A DNA stretch of 64,000 nt. Origin: Pezicula radicicola (Eukaryota; Ascomycota; Leotiomycetes; Helotiales; Dermateaceae). The position numbers and the translations under genes were made by a program. The first letter of the stretch is position 1, and the number at the start of each line of letters is the position of its first letter. The stretch is from NCBI GenBank assembly GCA_003008705.1, contig PDUO01000001.1, forward strand, positions 558,001-622,000, read 5' to 3'. The notes under the pieces were generated by a model. The model was not told the DNA's origin, did no database searches, and saw nothing but the letters and a program-made list of their open reading frames with translations. Shown here piece by piece: positions 31,056-42,600 of this stretch.

Positions 31056-32111
31056 TTAACCTTGATAATAGCTAGGTAGAGCTTCCTTCCCTGCGAAGTC
31101 TGTACTGCTGGCAAATTCACTCCAGTCCCCAATGTCCTGCAGAGTCTCGTTACACTTTCTTCTCATCACGTCGACAGCATCTGACCCAAGAGGAATTCGC
31201 AACGGAAGGTTTCGAAGTTGTGTTTCAGACAAGTTCTCTTTCCTCGCAATATCCAAAATTCTCTCAACTGCTAGTTCCGGATTGCCAGGTTGCAGGCCAT
31301 CGGTGACTGCATGTCTCTCAGCGAGCTCTCGCTTGATGACATCGTAATCTGAATTTTCTGATGGGTCCAGCCTGTCGACTTTCTTTTTGGCGCTGAGGAT
31401 ACCTGTTCGAAACTGTCCGATCACTAATAGGTGTGTCCTTATTCCCAAGTGGCTCGTCTCCTTTTCAAGACACTCGACTGCACCTGAAATAGGTTTGGAT
31501 GTCAGCTGCAGTTTCTTGTAAAGATCACTTATTGCTATATCGAACATGTTCATACCTTCCAATGCAAATTTAGAGCTGCTGTACGGACCTCCAGCACCAA
31601 TACCGAGCCATCCTGAGATGCTACTCATGAATAATATGACGCCTGACTTCCGAGACCGCATATGAGGTAGTAAGCTCCGGGTCAGCTTCAAAGCACCAAA
31701 AAGATTGGTATTGAATTGTCTCAAGGTCTCCTCGTGGCTAGGGATACGTTAGATACTATGGTGGTACACAAACAATAGCGGTTATCGTCAGATAACTAAC
31801 CTCACTTCTTCCCAAACCCCGGAATGAACGTATCCAGCATTGTTGACCAGCAGGTCAATCTGACCAAAATTCTCAATGGCTTCGTCTGTCTTTTTACGAA
31901 TGATTTCTTCAGAAGCTGTCACATCGAGCTGAAGGGCTCGTGCCCCCTCTACACCCTCGATGTAGTCGAGGTCAGATAATCGACGAGCAGTTGCGATTAC
32001 CTTGTCACCTCGTGCTAGGATTGCCGGCACAAGCATGCGACCGAAGCCTGTTGAACAGCCAGTGACAAGCCAGACTTTGCTCGCTGCACTGGATAACTTG
32101 AGGCCATTCAT
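31056..32111 (-). CDS. Short-chain dehydrogenase/reductase
   Basis: Two exons: 32111-31801 and 31737-31056, 330 aa, with a 63-nt intron (donor GTTAGT). The start is the ATG giving MNGLKLSSA; another ATG eight codons upstream adds a non-conserved stretch. Features: VWLVTGCSTGFGR cofactor loop, DLLVNNAGY, catalytic Ser in MSSISG, and Tyr/Lys in YSSSKFALEG. The TGCSTGFGR form is common in the retinol-dehydrogenase-like and ketoreductase group of fungal SDRs. It lies between two MFS transporter genes and is divergent from the second one. Confidence 0.92.
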
Positions 32112-32642
32112 AGGTAATAGCAAGAGAAACGTCACTTCTAACAGTCGACCAACTCTCTAACACAAAGCTATGTCTCTGTAGGCTGCCTGTCTCTTTCTGG
32201 GCTGTGGCATAGTGGCAGGTCAGGTCGCGTGGTTTTTTTTTTTCGGGGCGGTAGATCCGGGGAAGTGTAGGGTTTGGGGTGTGGAGAAGAGGAATTATAC
32301 TTGCGGAGGAAGTATGTTTGCGAAGGAGCAGGGGAGCAAAAGAGCTAGCTTCAGATTAGCGAGCTTATCCTTACCTTTAGAAAGGGAGAAAGGCGAACTT
32401 GGAACTGCACGAAATTCCGAAAAAGTATATTCTCGATAAATCGCACTCTGCTCTTAGCTGAATAATCTCCTAGTGATGATTGCAGGGAAACCTGGGGAGG
32501 AAGATGGTCTCCGCAATTACTCCTCCAGATTCTTATTGAGATCTAGTCATGTAGTTCCTACTAGGTCTAAGGTATAAAGCAATCGTTCTAGTTCGAGGCA
32601 CAAGATATTCTCCAGATTTAATCAACGCACCACTACACCAAG
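32112..32642. promoter_or_regulatory. Divergent promoter of an SDR and transporter B
   Basis: 531 bp between divergent genes. A T9 run lies near 32232 and G-rich blocks (CGGGGCGG, CCGGGGAAG) at 32245-32265. No symmetrical CGG/CCG pair was found. Confidence 0.4.
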
Positions 32643-34637
32643 ATGTTCAGTTCCGGAAAGATGCTCAAGTCCAAGATCAGAGGCAAGACGCTCAAGCGCA
32701 TCATGGCCATCTGTTGTGCCACCGTAAGTGAAATTAAAGGCAGCCTCCTGTTGTGTATTCACCGAAGTAATCACTAACTAACTTGAGAACAGTCTTTCTG
32801 CATGTATGGCTATGATGCAGGAGTTCTTGGTGGTGTTCAGGAAACGAAACCTTACCTCAAGGCGATGGGAGTATGCAAATCCAATTCATCTTAAGCGACA
32901 CTTGGTTGAGCCGGTACTTTAGAACCCTACGGGTACATATGTGGTCCCGATGATTGCATCTTCTTATACGCTTGCTGCGGCGGTTTGTTCATTGCTGGTG
33001 ACTATCATTGGTATGCCACTCGGTCGACGTAACTGCATCCTTCTCGGCAATGTTCTTGTCATCATCGGAGGAAGTCTGCAGGCTTCATCATGGTCTGTAG
33101 CTCAGATGATTCTTGCTCGTATCATTTGTGTAAGTGACACTTCACATTGTCATCATGCGAGTGGTAACTTACGATCCTCTAGGGCTTTGGCATAGGCGTA
33201 CGAAAACAATTCTATCACCGAGTGGAAGGGCAATACTAACTTCTACCAGTTTATCTCTTGCTCGGTTCCAACTTATCAGGCTGAGATGAGTACTGAAATT
33301 ACAGAGCGTGGTCCAGAAGTCGCCGTCACTTGTGTGCTACTTGTTTCTGGTGCTGCTATTGCATATTGGGTCGATTTTGGCTTTACGAGAATGGACAACC
33401 AGTTATCATGGGTGCATTGCAATTTCCTTCCCATCTCAAATCCTTGGGGAAATCAGACTACAAGACGCTGACTTCCATGCTAGAGACTTCCAATTGCATT
33501 GCAAATCGTCTTTGCACTGATAGGTGGGAGCGGCATGTTGCTGCTTCCTGATACACCGAGATGCTATTACGCCAAGGGCCAGGACGAAAGCGGTGATGAT
33601 GTTCTGTGCCGTCTCTATGATGCGCCCTTGGATGACCTTGCTGTTCAAAATATGAAGAAAGGAATCATTGCTAGCATCAAATTGGAGGAAGGAGATGACA
33701 GAGGATTCAGACTTCTTGATCTAATCTGGGACCGAAGTGATCTCCGTGCTGGCCGACGTATTAGAATATCTTTCATGATTTTAGCACTCCAGCAGATGAT
33801 GGGTTTGTACTGAGACCACGCATGCCTTACAGAGGTCCATAACTTATAAATCCCACAGGTATCAATCTCTCCGTCTATTACAGTACCGTCATCTTCTCTC
33901 AGGTTGGCTTGTCACCATTCCTTGCCCAGCTTCTAGCTGCGATCATGAACACCTTGTTCGCTGCTGGAACAATCCCGCTCATCTACACCATCGAGAGAGT
34001 TGGTCGGCGGAACGTTATGATGTACTCTGCTGCAGGGCTTACTGTTTGTATGGTTGTCTTTGTAGCTATGATTGGCCTTCCAAATCCAACTCTTGCCACC
34101 CAGTGGACCGCTGTGGCTGCTATATTCGTCTACAACACCGTATTTGGATATGGGTGGATTGGCGTTTGCTGGTTATATGGGCCTGAGGTACGTGTCTCTA
34201 TCATTATTTGGGAGAGAGAAACAATTTCCTGATTAGCTAACAGATCGCACCCCTCAAACTCCGTCATGCCGGTGCTGCTGCAGGCGCATTTGGAGAGTGG
34301 CTTTTCTCTTTCATTACTGTATTTGCTGGTGGAATTGCTCTCCAAAATGTTGGCTGGAAGATCTGGCTTTGGATGGCCTTATCTTGCGCAGCTGCGGTGC
34401 CTTTTGTCTACTTCATGTGTCCAGAGGTATGCTTGCAGATTCTTTTTATTGCACCTTCATTCAACAATAGGACATTAATAATCTTGTTAATTCGAACAGA
34501 CTGCAGGCAAAACTTTGGAAGAAATTGATTTGATCTTCGCAAAAGACAGCATCAGACATACTGACTTGGCTGTTGAGGTGCTTGCTCACCACCAAGTTGA
34601 CGAGAAGATAGTGATAAATATGGTTGAGCGGGTATAG
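32643..34637 (+). CDS. Sugar-type MFS transporter (B)
   Basis: Nine exons: 32643-32723, 32793-32870, 32923-33129, 33183-33197, 33250-33411, 33484-33802, 33859-34187, 34244-34426 and 34500-34637, 503 aa. Exon 4 is a 15-nt microexon encoding GFGIG, which completes the conserved helix-4 motif. Other features are YGYDAGVLGGV, MPLGRRNC, LLPDTPRCYYAKG, ALQQMMGINLSVYYSTVI, and AGKTLEEIDLIF near the end. The charged residue pair of the usual GxxxDRxGRR loop is partly changed (GMPLGRRN). All exons keep frame, so the gene seems intact. It has the same length as transporter A 2 kb away but is clearly diverged. Confidence 0.93.
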
Positions 34638-35392
34638 AATGAGAAGAAAATTATGAGTAATACAAGGCACGAGAAATCTAATTAATATTAAGCAGGTGAA
34701 GCTCACAGAGGCTTCAATGTGTTAATTTCAACTAAATTGTAAAGGTTATAGTAACCTTATGGTAGAAGTATACTACTCCGATAGTCTATAGCCATCCTTT
34801 TAAACAGGGAATTCGTACTTATTATATCTGCTAAAGCTCTTGACTTATGTATAGATATATATACATATATACAAGGTAGCAAAGCCTTAATTTATAGAGT
34901 CTATAAGCGATCTATAAGCGATCTTAAAATCATTCCACATCGCAGGCTAAAGAAGCATATTCTGATGAGCTGACGCACTTCCTCCGAACAAACGGCCGAA
35001 TATAACAAAGGGTCTACGGAGTACCTATCCCGTAGCAAACCCTCGAGTTCGACTTGCATTAATAATTTAAAGCCAAGTCTTCTATATACCGTACACATGA
35101 GGCCGCCAAGTAATTTTAAGGTTTATCGATATAGCTGAGGTCTAGTCAGTGACATTCCGCTGAATAATGTCTCCTGCGCCGGAAAACGGCGGAAATGTTA
35201 CAATTCACAGCGCTACTTCATATATATAAACCTAATACATATATGCTGCAAAGAGATTTTTTTTCCAGCAGTGTCTATTACTTCATCTCATTACTTCATC
35301 CCTCTGAAACATCTGCAACAATCCTCAAGCCTTTCCTTTCCATAGTTAGTCCACGTACTTCTAAAAGAAACCTCTACAGGCGTCCTCAAACA
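34638..35392. other. Intergenic: SDR promoter
   Basis: AT-rich. A TATATATAAA element at 35221-35230 lies about 165 bp before the SDR start and is a likely TATA box. No gene seen. Confidence 0.55.
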
Positions 35393-36292
35393 ATGCCTCA
35401 TTTTGCACAAACTCCTGGTATTACTCGTCGCCATGACACATATCCTTTCATATCACCGGATCGACACGTTGGTGCATTGAAGGGAAAAGTCGTTCTTATC
35501 ACTGGTGCCGGTCGAGGAATAGGGCGAGCTACAGCTTTGGCATTTGCTGCTGCTGGAGCACATGTTGCAGCGCTGGCACGTACTTCTTCTGATATCGATG
35601 AAGTAGTGGCCGAGATCAAGGCCAAACACAAGCTACCCGCCATTGCAGTCACAGGGTCAGTCCTTGATGACGCAAAAAAGATTGTTGCGGAGGTAGAGTC
35701 GGCTTTAGGTCCAATTGATATCCTTGTGAACAACGCTGGCATCACTCGCATGTCTTCGCTCAAGGATGAGGTTGATCTGAGACTCTGGTGGAATGTTTTT
35801 GAGGTCAATATCAAAGCTCCTGTAGCAATGATCCATGCCGTTCTGCCAGGTTTTATAGCTCGTGGTGGTGGAACAGTTATCACAGTGGGCTCGGGTGCTG
35901 TCGAAGTTGAATTGCCCTATATGTCTTCATACACAGGATCCAAGGCAGGTGCCTTCCGTGCCATCGAAATGCTCGATCTCGAACTCCGGTCTTATGGGAT
36001 CCTAAATTTCTTCATTCATCCTGGAGCTGTTGCGACAGGCCTTACGACCAAGGATGGGGATGAAAAAGTAAATGGACCGGAAATGAAGAAGCTTGTGGAC
36101 ATGTATGCTGTCTATTTAACCGAGACACCAGATTTGGCAGCTAACAGCATGGTTGCCCTTACCGTGAATAAAGACTTGAAAGCCTTTTGTGGGAGATACT
36201 TGGATGTAACCGAAGACATGGAGGAGGTATTAGCTCGTAAGGAGACAATCGAGGCTGAGAATCTTTATAAGTTGAAGATTCACAGGGCTTAA
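35393..36292 (+). CDS. Short-chain dehydrogenase/reductase
   Basis: A single exon, 299 aa from the ATG at 35393. The open frame reaches back to 35195, but that part is a leader downstream of the TATA box and is not conserved. Features: VVLITGAGRGIGR cofactor loop, ILVNNAGIT, catalytic Ser in TVGSGA, Tyr180 and Lys184 in YTGSKAG, then HPGAVATGL. The residue pattern after beta-2 (ALART) suggests NADPH use. The substrate is unknown. Confidence 0.93.
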   Translation: MPHFAQTPGITRRHDTYPFISPDRHVGALKGKVVLITGAGRGIGRATALAFAAAGAHVAALARTSSDIDEVVAEIKAKHKLPAIAVTGSVLDDAKKIVAEVESALGPIDILVNNAGITRMSSLKDEVDLRLWWNVFEVNIKAPVAMIHAVLPGFIARGGGTVITVGSGAVEVELPYMSSYTGSKAGAFRAIEMLDLELRSYGILNFFIHPGAVATGLTTKDGDEKVNGPEMKKLVDMYAVYLTETPDLAANSMVALTVNKDLKAFCGRYLDVTEDMEEVLARKETIEAENLYKLKIHRA

Positions 36293-36504
36293 ACTTTGGT
36301 TAAAGCAGGCTGAGAATTCCTAGCCTTTGAAGGGTCGCATGTACTTGGGAATAGTTGGCCTTAGTTGAAAAAGAAATAATGATATTTCAGGCCTGCCCTG
36401 CGTTTAAAGTATATCTATAGAAACTAAAAAATGTCCCGTTCAATACAGCCACTGCTACATTATTATATATGAGACGATAATACTTGTAAATGGGTATAGG
36501 AACT

Positions 36505-36685
36505 AACTTGATTTGAGTAACTGACTTGATTTGAGTAACAGACTTGATTTGAGTAACNNNNNNNNNNNNNNNNNNNNNNNNNNNNNNNNNNNNNNNNNNN
36601 NNGACTTGATTTGAGTAACTGACTTGATTTGAGTAACTGACTTGATTTGAGTAACTGACTTGATTTGAGTAACTGACTTGATTTA
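36505..36685. repeat. Minisatellite, 18-bp unit
   Basis: At least eight near-perfect copies of an 18-bp unit, TGACTTGATTTGAGTAAC, three left of an N gap and five right of it. The last copy is degenerate. The true copy number is hidden by the gap. Confidence 0.95.
36558..36602. other. Assembly gap of 45 N
   Basis: A run of N inside the minisatellite. The flanks are in the same repeat, so the gap most likely hides collapsed repeat units, and its size is not reliable. Confidence 0.98.
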
Positions 36686-38055
36686 AATATCTAGTTGAGA
36701 TAGGCTTGACCAACTTGTGCTATAGATTGACTAAGAATATCTGTATATCAATTGCTTAAGTTTATCACCACAACCGCTTACTTTAAATAGAAAAAGGAGG
36801 GAGATCGTAAACTGAACATCACTTCTAATATTAGTCTGAATATAGCCAACTTTGCCTTCACAAATAAGAGCCAGTCACGGTTCAAAGTCACGATAGAAGA
36901 CGGCTGTTATCTTAAAGGAAATTGTATTGAGCAAGCTATGCAGAGATCCTTCCAAAGAGACTCCATATGAATGCAGATTGATGCACGAGCAGATGCGATG
37001 CTCCTATAGAACGCGGTATTCCTTTTTCTCTCAAAAAAGATGAAACACCCTCGCTATGCCATATCGATGCTGAATGAAAACACGAATGCCCAATACCCAA
37101 TGCCAAATACTACTTCCTGCTTAAAACGCAACTGCGATGCCCGGAAGCCGTAAACCGCAGCCAGGAAGAGATAAGTGAAAACAGAATATCCTCGCTATGC
37201 TGGTTGCCGTTTTTCTGGTGCGGTCGGCAGTACTACTAGTATGTAGTATAACTGCGATTCATGTATGATGCAGGGCGACTTACGAAACTGCACCAATGTA
37301 CTGTATGATGAAAAAGGAAAGAACAGAATGTTTGAAGGAGGGACTTGTGAACAGTAGCAGCGTAAATGCGCTGGCTAGAGTCCCAAGGAAGAAGTGAAGT
37401 TGAACAAAAAAAAATCAACAAAGTGCCCCGTTTATCGCAGAACGCCAATCCCAAATGCCCCTAAGTTGGTCAAAATGGTCAGAAGTCGAACGCTCAAAGT
37501 AAGAACCAGGATACCCAGGTGCTTGTTATGACGCGACGGAAAAAAAACTCCAGGAACCAAGATGACCAAAATTGTCGAAAAAGCAAAGCAACTGCAAATG
37601 GAGAGAAGTGAGACAATTGCAATGTGTCGAGATGCGAAGGATCGAGAGCCAAAACGAGGCTAGAATAAAGTCGACAGAAGTGTTGTTGACGCAATGATGC
37701 CATGATCCAATGAACCAAGAGTACATCAAATAGCCAAGAAGCTGATATTGACCAAGTTAGTCTGAGGAATCAAGAATGGGGAGGCAATCGATACTCACAG
37801 CATGCTGCCGAAAACAAGGAAAAATGACGCCAATGCTAATGCAAAGATTGTAAATGCCGGGTTTGAAGGACCAAGAGCAAAAGCGGAAAGTAAGTGAGGT
37901 CGAAAAAAGAGTGAGATGTCCAAAGTCATAGACCAAACGCAGGCGTCGGTGGGAATGAGCCAAGAGCTGCGCAAGTGAACCAATAACCGAGGGGGTAAAC
38001 CGAAGAATTGAAGCGAGATAGCCGAAGCGGTATGGAAGGTAGTTGAAGCGAATGC
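36686..38055 (-). other. Probable long U-rich 3' flank of the CCCH gene
   Basis: No gene recognised. Read leftward, the part from 38050 to about 37400 is strongly pyrimidine-rich with CTTT/TTCT blocks, which suits a transcribed 3' UTR of the zinc-finger gene. The reading frames here are low-complexity shadows of that bias. Confidence 0.45.
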
Positions 38056-39665
38056 TTACAACTTAATACCACCCTCCTCCTCGTCATCATCGTTATCCAT
38101 ATTGCTATCCAAGTTGGCAAGGCTAGCGAAAGTATTTCCAGAGTAGCGTGGAGGACCAGCATTGCCTTGTCGTGGAGGCTCTATTGGACCATAAGACTTT
38201 CGGCCAGCGAAGACTGTGCCATTAACATTAGTCTTGAAGTAGTCAGACCAAACCGTTGACTTACTCGTTGATTTTTCACTGCTAGAGGTTGTAGGACTAG
38301 ATACTGAACGGGGTTCACGCCAATGGCCACTGGTGTGACGGTTACCACCGCGAGCTGGGGCGATAGATGATCTGCCGGTTGCGGGTGGTAGAGCACGAGG
38401 AGGGTTGGTAAAGTCGGGGTTTGACTTGAATTGTACACGACTAGCCTCCTCTTGTTCCTTGAGCATGTTTCGGTACCACTTTGGCAAACCATTGTAGAGA
38501 CCTAGCTCGCGGAGTTTTGCCTGGCCTGCGGAGGTATTTGGGTCTGGCATCTCGTGCTTATACTTGCATCCTTGTTGGACAAAGGCACAGGTTCCCTCGT
38601 GAATCCACTTGTCGCAGTATTCCTTCTCACGCTTGGATCGCATCATGGGAGCAGCTTGGCTCATGTATTGTTGGGGATTTCTTGCGACAATTGAGTCGAT
38701 TGCGGCCTATCAGCGACGTTTGTCAGTAAACCCGAAATTTGTGGCAAGAGGATAGCTCGCTAAGCATAAGGGCTATTACCTGAAGCTGCTCTGGAGGTAG
38801 TTGTCCCGGCTCTTTTGTCTCAGGCGCACTTGGATCATACACAGGAAAGCTGGAAACAACCTAGGAAGACTATCAGTACCTGATCAACTAGTTATGTTGG
38901 TAGACGTACATGTGGTGGAACCATCTTCGGTGCATTGTTAAAGTTTGGTGGTGTTGCTCTGGGAGCAGGCGCAATTATCATGCCTTCTGGGCCTTGTCGA
39001 CGTGGTACACCAAAGCCTTCGGGCAACTCATCTGCAGGAATGAGCATCGTATATTGGCCATTTCCTCGATACATTCCATAGCACCAGGCGTGGGTGAGCT
39101 GGTTCATAGTGGGGAAAACTGGTCCAGGCAAAACTTGATCTGCAGGCACACCATCGTTTGCGTATCCTACAGTGTTTGGGTATTGCCCATGGGTCAATGG
39201 ATTATATGGAGGAAAAGGATGGATTGTTGGAGTAGCCGAGGGAGCTGATGGGCTGTAGAATTGACCAGCGTATGACCCATCTCCACCGCTAGGGACTCCA
39301 GTTCCATTCTGTGGAATATAACCTGAGGTTTGCGAGGCCGCTCCGGAGGCTGTAGCACCATATGTAGGTGCGCTATCATCTGAGCGTCTCCATTGCTGCT
39401 GGACAGCACGGTTTATGTCCTCGGCCTCGTTCTTGACGTTGCTTTGGCCGTTTGAGACACCGCGTATGCGTGCGCTGCGAGCATTGGCGGATTCAAACGA
39501 GTTGTTGAACATTTTGTCTTGTTCTACTGAAATAACATCATCAGCTGAAGCCAACGGGACTGTCATCTCAGTGTCAGGGATATCAGTGATATGGTGCTTG
39601 AGGTCGGGAGTTTTACGAGAGCCCTTGGCAGAAGTAGAAGCGGCAGTACTGTCCGAGGTCGCCAT
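38056..39665 (-). CDS. CCCH zinc-finger protein
   Basis: Three exons: 39665-38910, 38860-38780 and 38706-38056, 495 aa. One CCCH finger near residues 300-322 has spacing C-x8-C-x6-C-x3-H (YCDKWIHEGTCAFVQQGCKYKH). The N-terminal half is low in complexity (Ser, Gly, Pro, Gln), and the C-terminus ends in an acidic DNDDDEEEGG tail. Single CCCH fingers of this sort usually bind RNA. The partner RNA and process are unknown. A possible donor overlaps the stop (TTGTAAGC), so a longer isoform cannot be excluded. Confidence 0.88.
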
Positions 39666-42600
39666 TGTGATTTTGGCTATGAAGCAACAGTGACCGTTTG
39701 AGAGAATTGATGAAGAAGGAGAGTGGGAAAAGTTGCTGGGCTATATTCGCTGAAGCAACGGTGATGTTGATATGTAAAGTGCGAGAGGATAAAAGAGAGG
39801 GCTGCACTCGTACCTGCGATACAGATCCAAAATCAGATCGTAGAAGACTTCCAGAAAGGTTTATCTACTCTTTCCGTTTACTTTGTTAGCCGTTTGTTTG
39901 GTATTCAATAAGGTTGCCTGCGCGCGGTTTGCTGCAGGTTTGACTGTTTTAGTGCACGTGACCGTAGCCAGCAAAGAGACAGCAAAGAGGCACACAAAAG
40001 AAGTAACTTGCGGTGAGGGATGCTTACTTAGACGTGTGTTACAAAGAAGGCGTTTGCTGATGGAACTACATTGGGAAAACTGTCAATGGATGCTCGGCAA
40101 ATGCTGGTTGACGAAAATGACATTGTGTAAACGAGAACGTGAAAACGTGAGACGGCGATTTAGGCCAATTGCGATAGACCGATGGTAGACCGATAATATG
40201 TTGCTGAATTATTGTATCAAAAGAACAGATAGCTTGAAAAGATATATCTTACATAAACTTTGAGGTAGTTTGAGAATAAAATCTAGATAGCCGCTGATGT
40301 AGGTCGTGAGTGATTCGTTCGGAGGCTCTGGCTGGATGTTGTACAGAATCACCAGGTCCACTTGATTGACTTAAAAGTACTAGCAAGGGTGGAATTTGAA
40401 TCGATATTTGGCAGAATCTTTCAATGTCCAAACTCGAGACAGTTCGACAGACAAGTCAGTCTGGTGCTGGGCTGCATCATCAGATTAGTTCAAGTATACT
40501 AGGTAAGTATAACTAGAGAGTATGAAGTTTACCTTGACAATCTACAAAGATGTCTGTCTGAAGTCGAGACGGTTCAGGGACTCAGTCCAGCTTGACGTCA
40601 GCGTAGATCATCAAGTCGAGTGACTGCAATCACCTGAGGATAGGCTTGTATTAACGATCTAAAACACGGAACGATTGTGTAGTGCAGTCTAGCTTGGTGT
40701 TGAGTTTGGCAACCAAGTTGGCAAGGACAATATGAGGAATGTGTGGTGCCTGAACTTGAAACGATTAGACAGTGTCTTCTGGCTTGGTTTGAACCATGGG
40801 GCTAATGAATGACTATATAGAATGTGATGGAACCTTACAGTACTGATTTAAAGTCGAGACGGTCGCTGAGGAAAATGGGTGGTTTGGCAGTGACAGTCAC
40901 TGTCCCAATGGGGGCAGCTCAAACTGGCAAAGTTAGGCTTGAACTATGAAGTTAGTTTGAGCAGTTGTAATATGATGTCAGAGGATCTTACAGTAGTGAA
41001 GTAAAAGCAAGAGCAATGATTGTGTGGTCTAGATGGTATTGGTGTAGTATGGTTGGTGGTGTAGTTGTGGGTGGAGAGGAGGGGAAATAAAGAAGTTGTG
41101 GAATTTCAAAAGACTTTGTGGGTAGCAGAGCCTGTAGGATTCATTCACTTCGTTCTCAAAGCAGCTGGCAGTCATGTGCTACATGCTGCGCGTGAAACCA
41201 CTGAAGTACTTGTGAATGAGGCTGTGAAGAAAGGAACTGCACTCTATCTCCATCAATCTTGAACTAGAGAAATAAGAGAAGCCTACCAAAATCCCTGGAG
41301 CATTTTAAGCAGAAGGTACTGGTCCCATCCGAATACCTAGTTCTGAAGCTAATAAACAATTCCTTTGTTCAGAAACCTCTCGACCCAACCTCATCGTACC
41401 AGCCATAGCCAAGCGTGATACCTCCCGAAGCGCCATTGTCGAAGTCACTTATTGCCATATCCCTTCTACTTTTTTTTTATCAGGAATACGCTACCTATAC
41501 CTCTGCCAAGGGGATGATGCAATTTTCAGTCTAAGCAGAAGATATACCATCAACAAGGGGATATTCTAGCCTATTTGCTCGATCTGTAACCCGACTGGGC
41601 GGCCTTGGTCACACTTCATACTAGTCCGGCCTTTGAGGTGACTCTCTCTACCCTTTTACTCTCCTATGACAGTTTGCATATAAGAGCTAGTAGACTAACA
41701 CATAAGCCTCGATTCCAGCTCCCTGTTATATACCTTCGATACTTCCCCCGCCGGTTGACGAAAGCAAATATAGACATGTCTGCCCAAACATTAATGGCAC
41801 GTACAACGCTAGAGGATATCTGGTACACCCTTTGAGACGCTCATACTGTACGGCGTAGTATAGGTTTGTAGTATCGGAAGATCTTATCATGGACGAAGAG
41901 GCATTCTAAGGCATATGTGTGCGCGCATGTGGAGGATAATTGCGGAAAAGAGGCTCGATCTGGCAAGGTCCCGAACGTGTTCCAATGATAGGTCGTTCGC
42001 TGAGCCCACACCACCCCGTGTTTAGGAACCTTCCAAGATCATATCGATCCTCGAGAACTAAGGGGCGAATGAAGGAGTTCTTTGCATATGGTACTGTTAT
42101 CCCAGCGCGGCCAGTGGCAGAATTGAGAGCTGCGCGTTCTTATTTACGGGCAATTGACTTATGGCAGCGACGTATACAGCGAGTTTTTCCAATCTTTGAG
42201 TTTATTATACCGAAGGAGAGGCCGATAGACTAGTATTTAGATCGGTTCTATTAAACTGATGGGTCGCCGCCGCCGTACTGATAATCCATCTTTGTACGAG
42301 AGAAAGCGTTATCCATATTACTGTTTTGAAGGCTGTCTGGAGAAGGAACTTCCACAAAGCTATCATTCAATGCTCCGCATGTAAGATCAAGAATAAAGCT
42401 ATAGAGCATCAGCATTTAGTCATAGAGCAGGAGTTTTGCACAAAGCGTATGATTACACACTTGCCATCTTCAAGAAACGGCAAGACACCATGGCGACAAC
42501 AAACTTCGACGAGACAAGAGCCGCCACAAGGAGCTAAAGACGGAGAGAAGGCTAGCATATTTGTTGAATCGAAGCCTTCGATAAATCCTACATTTTGCTA

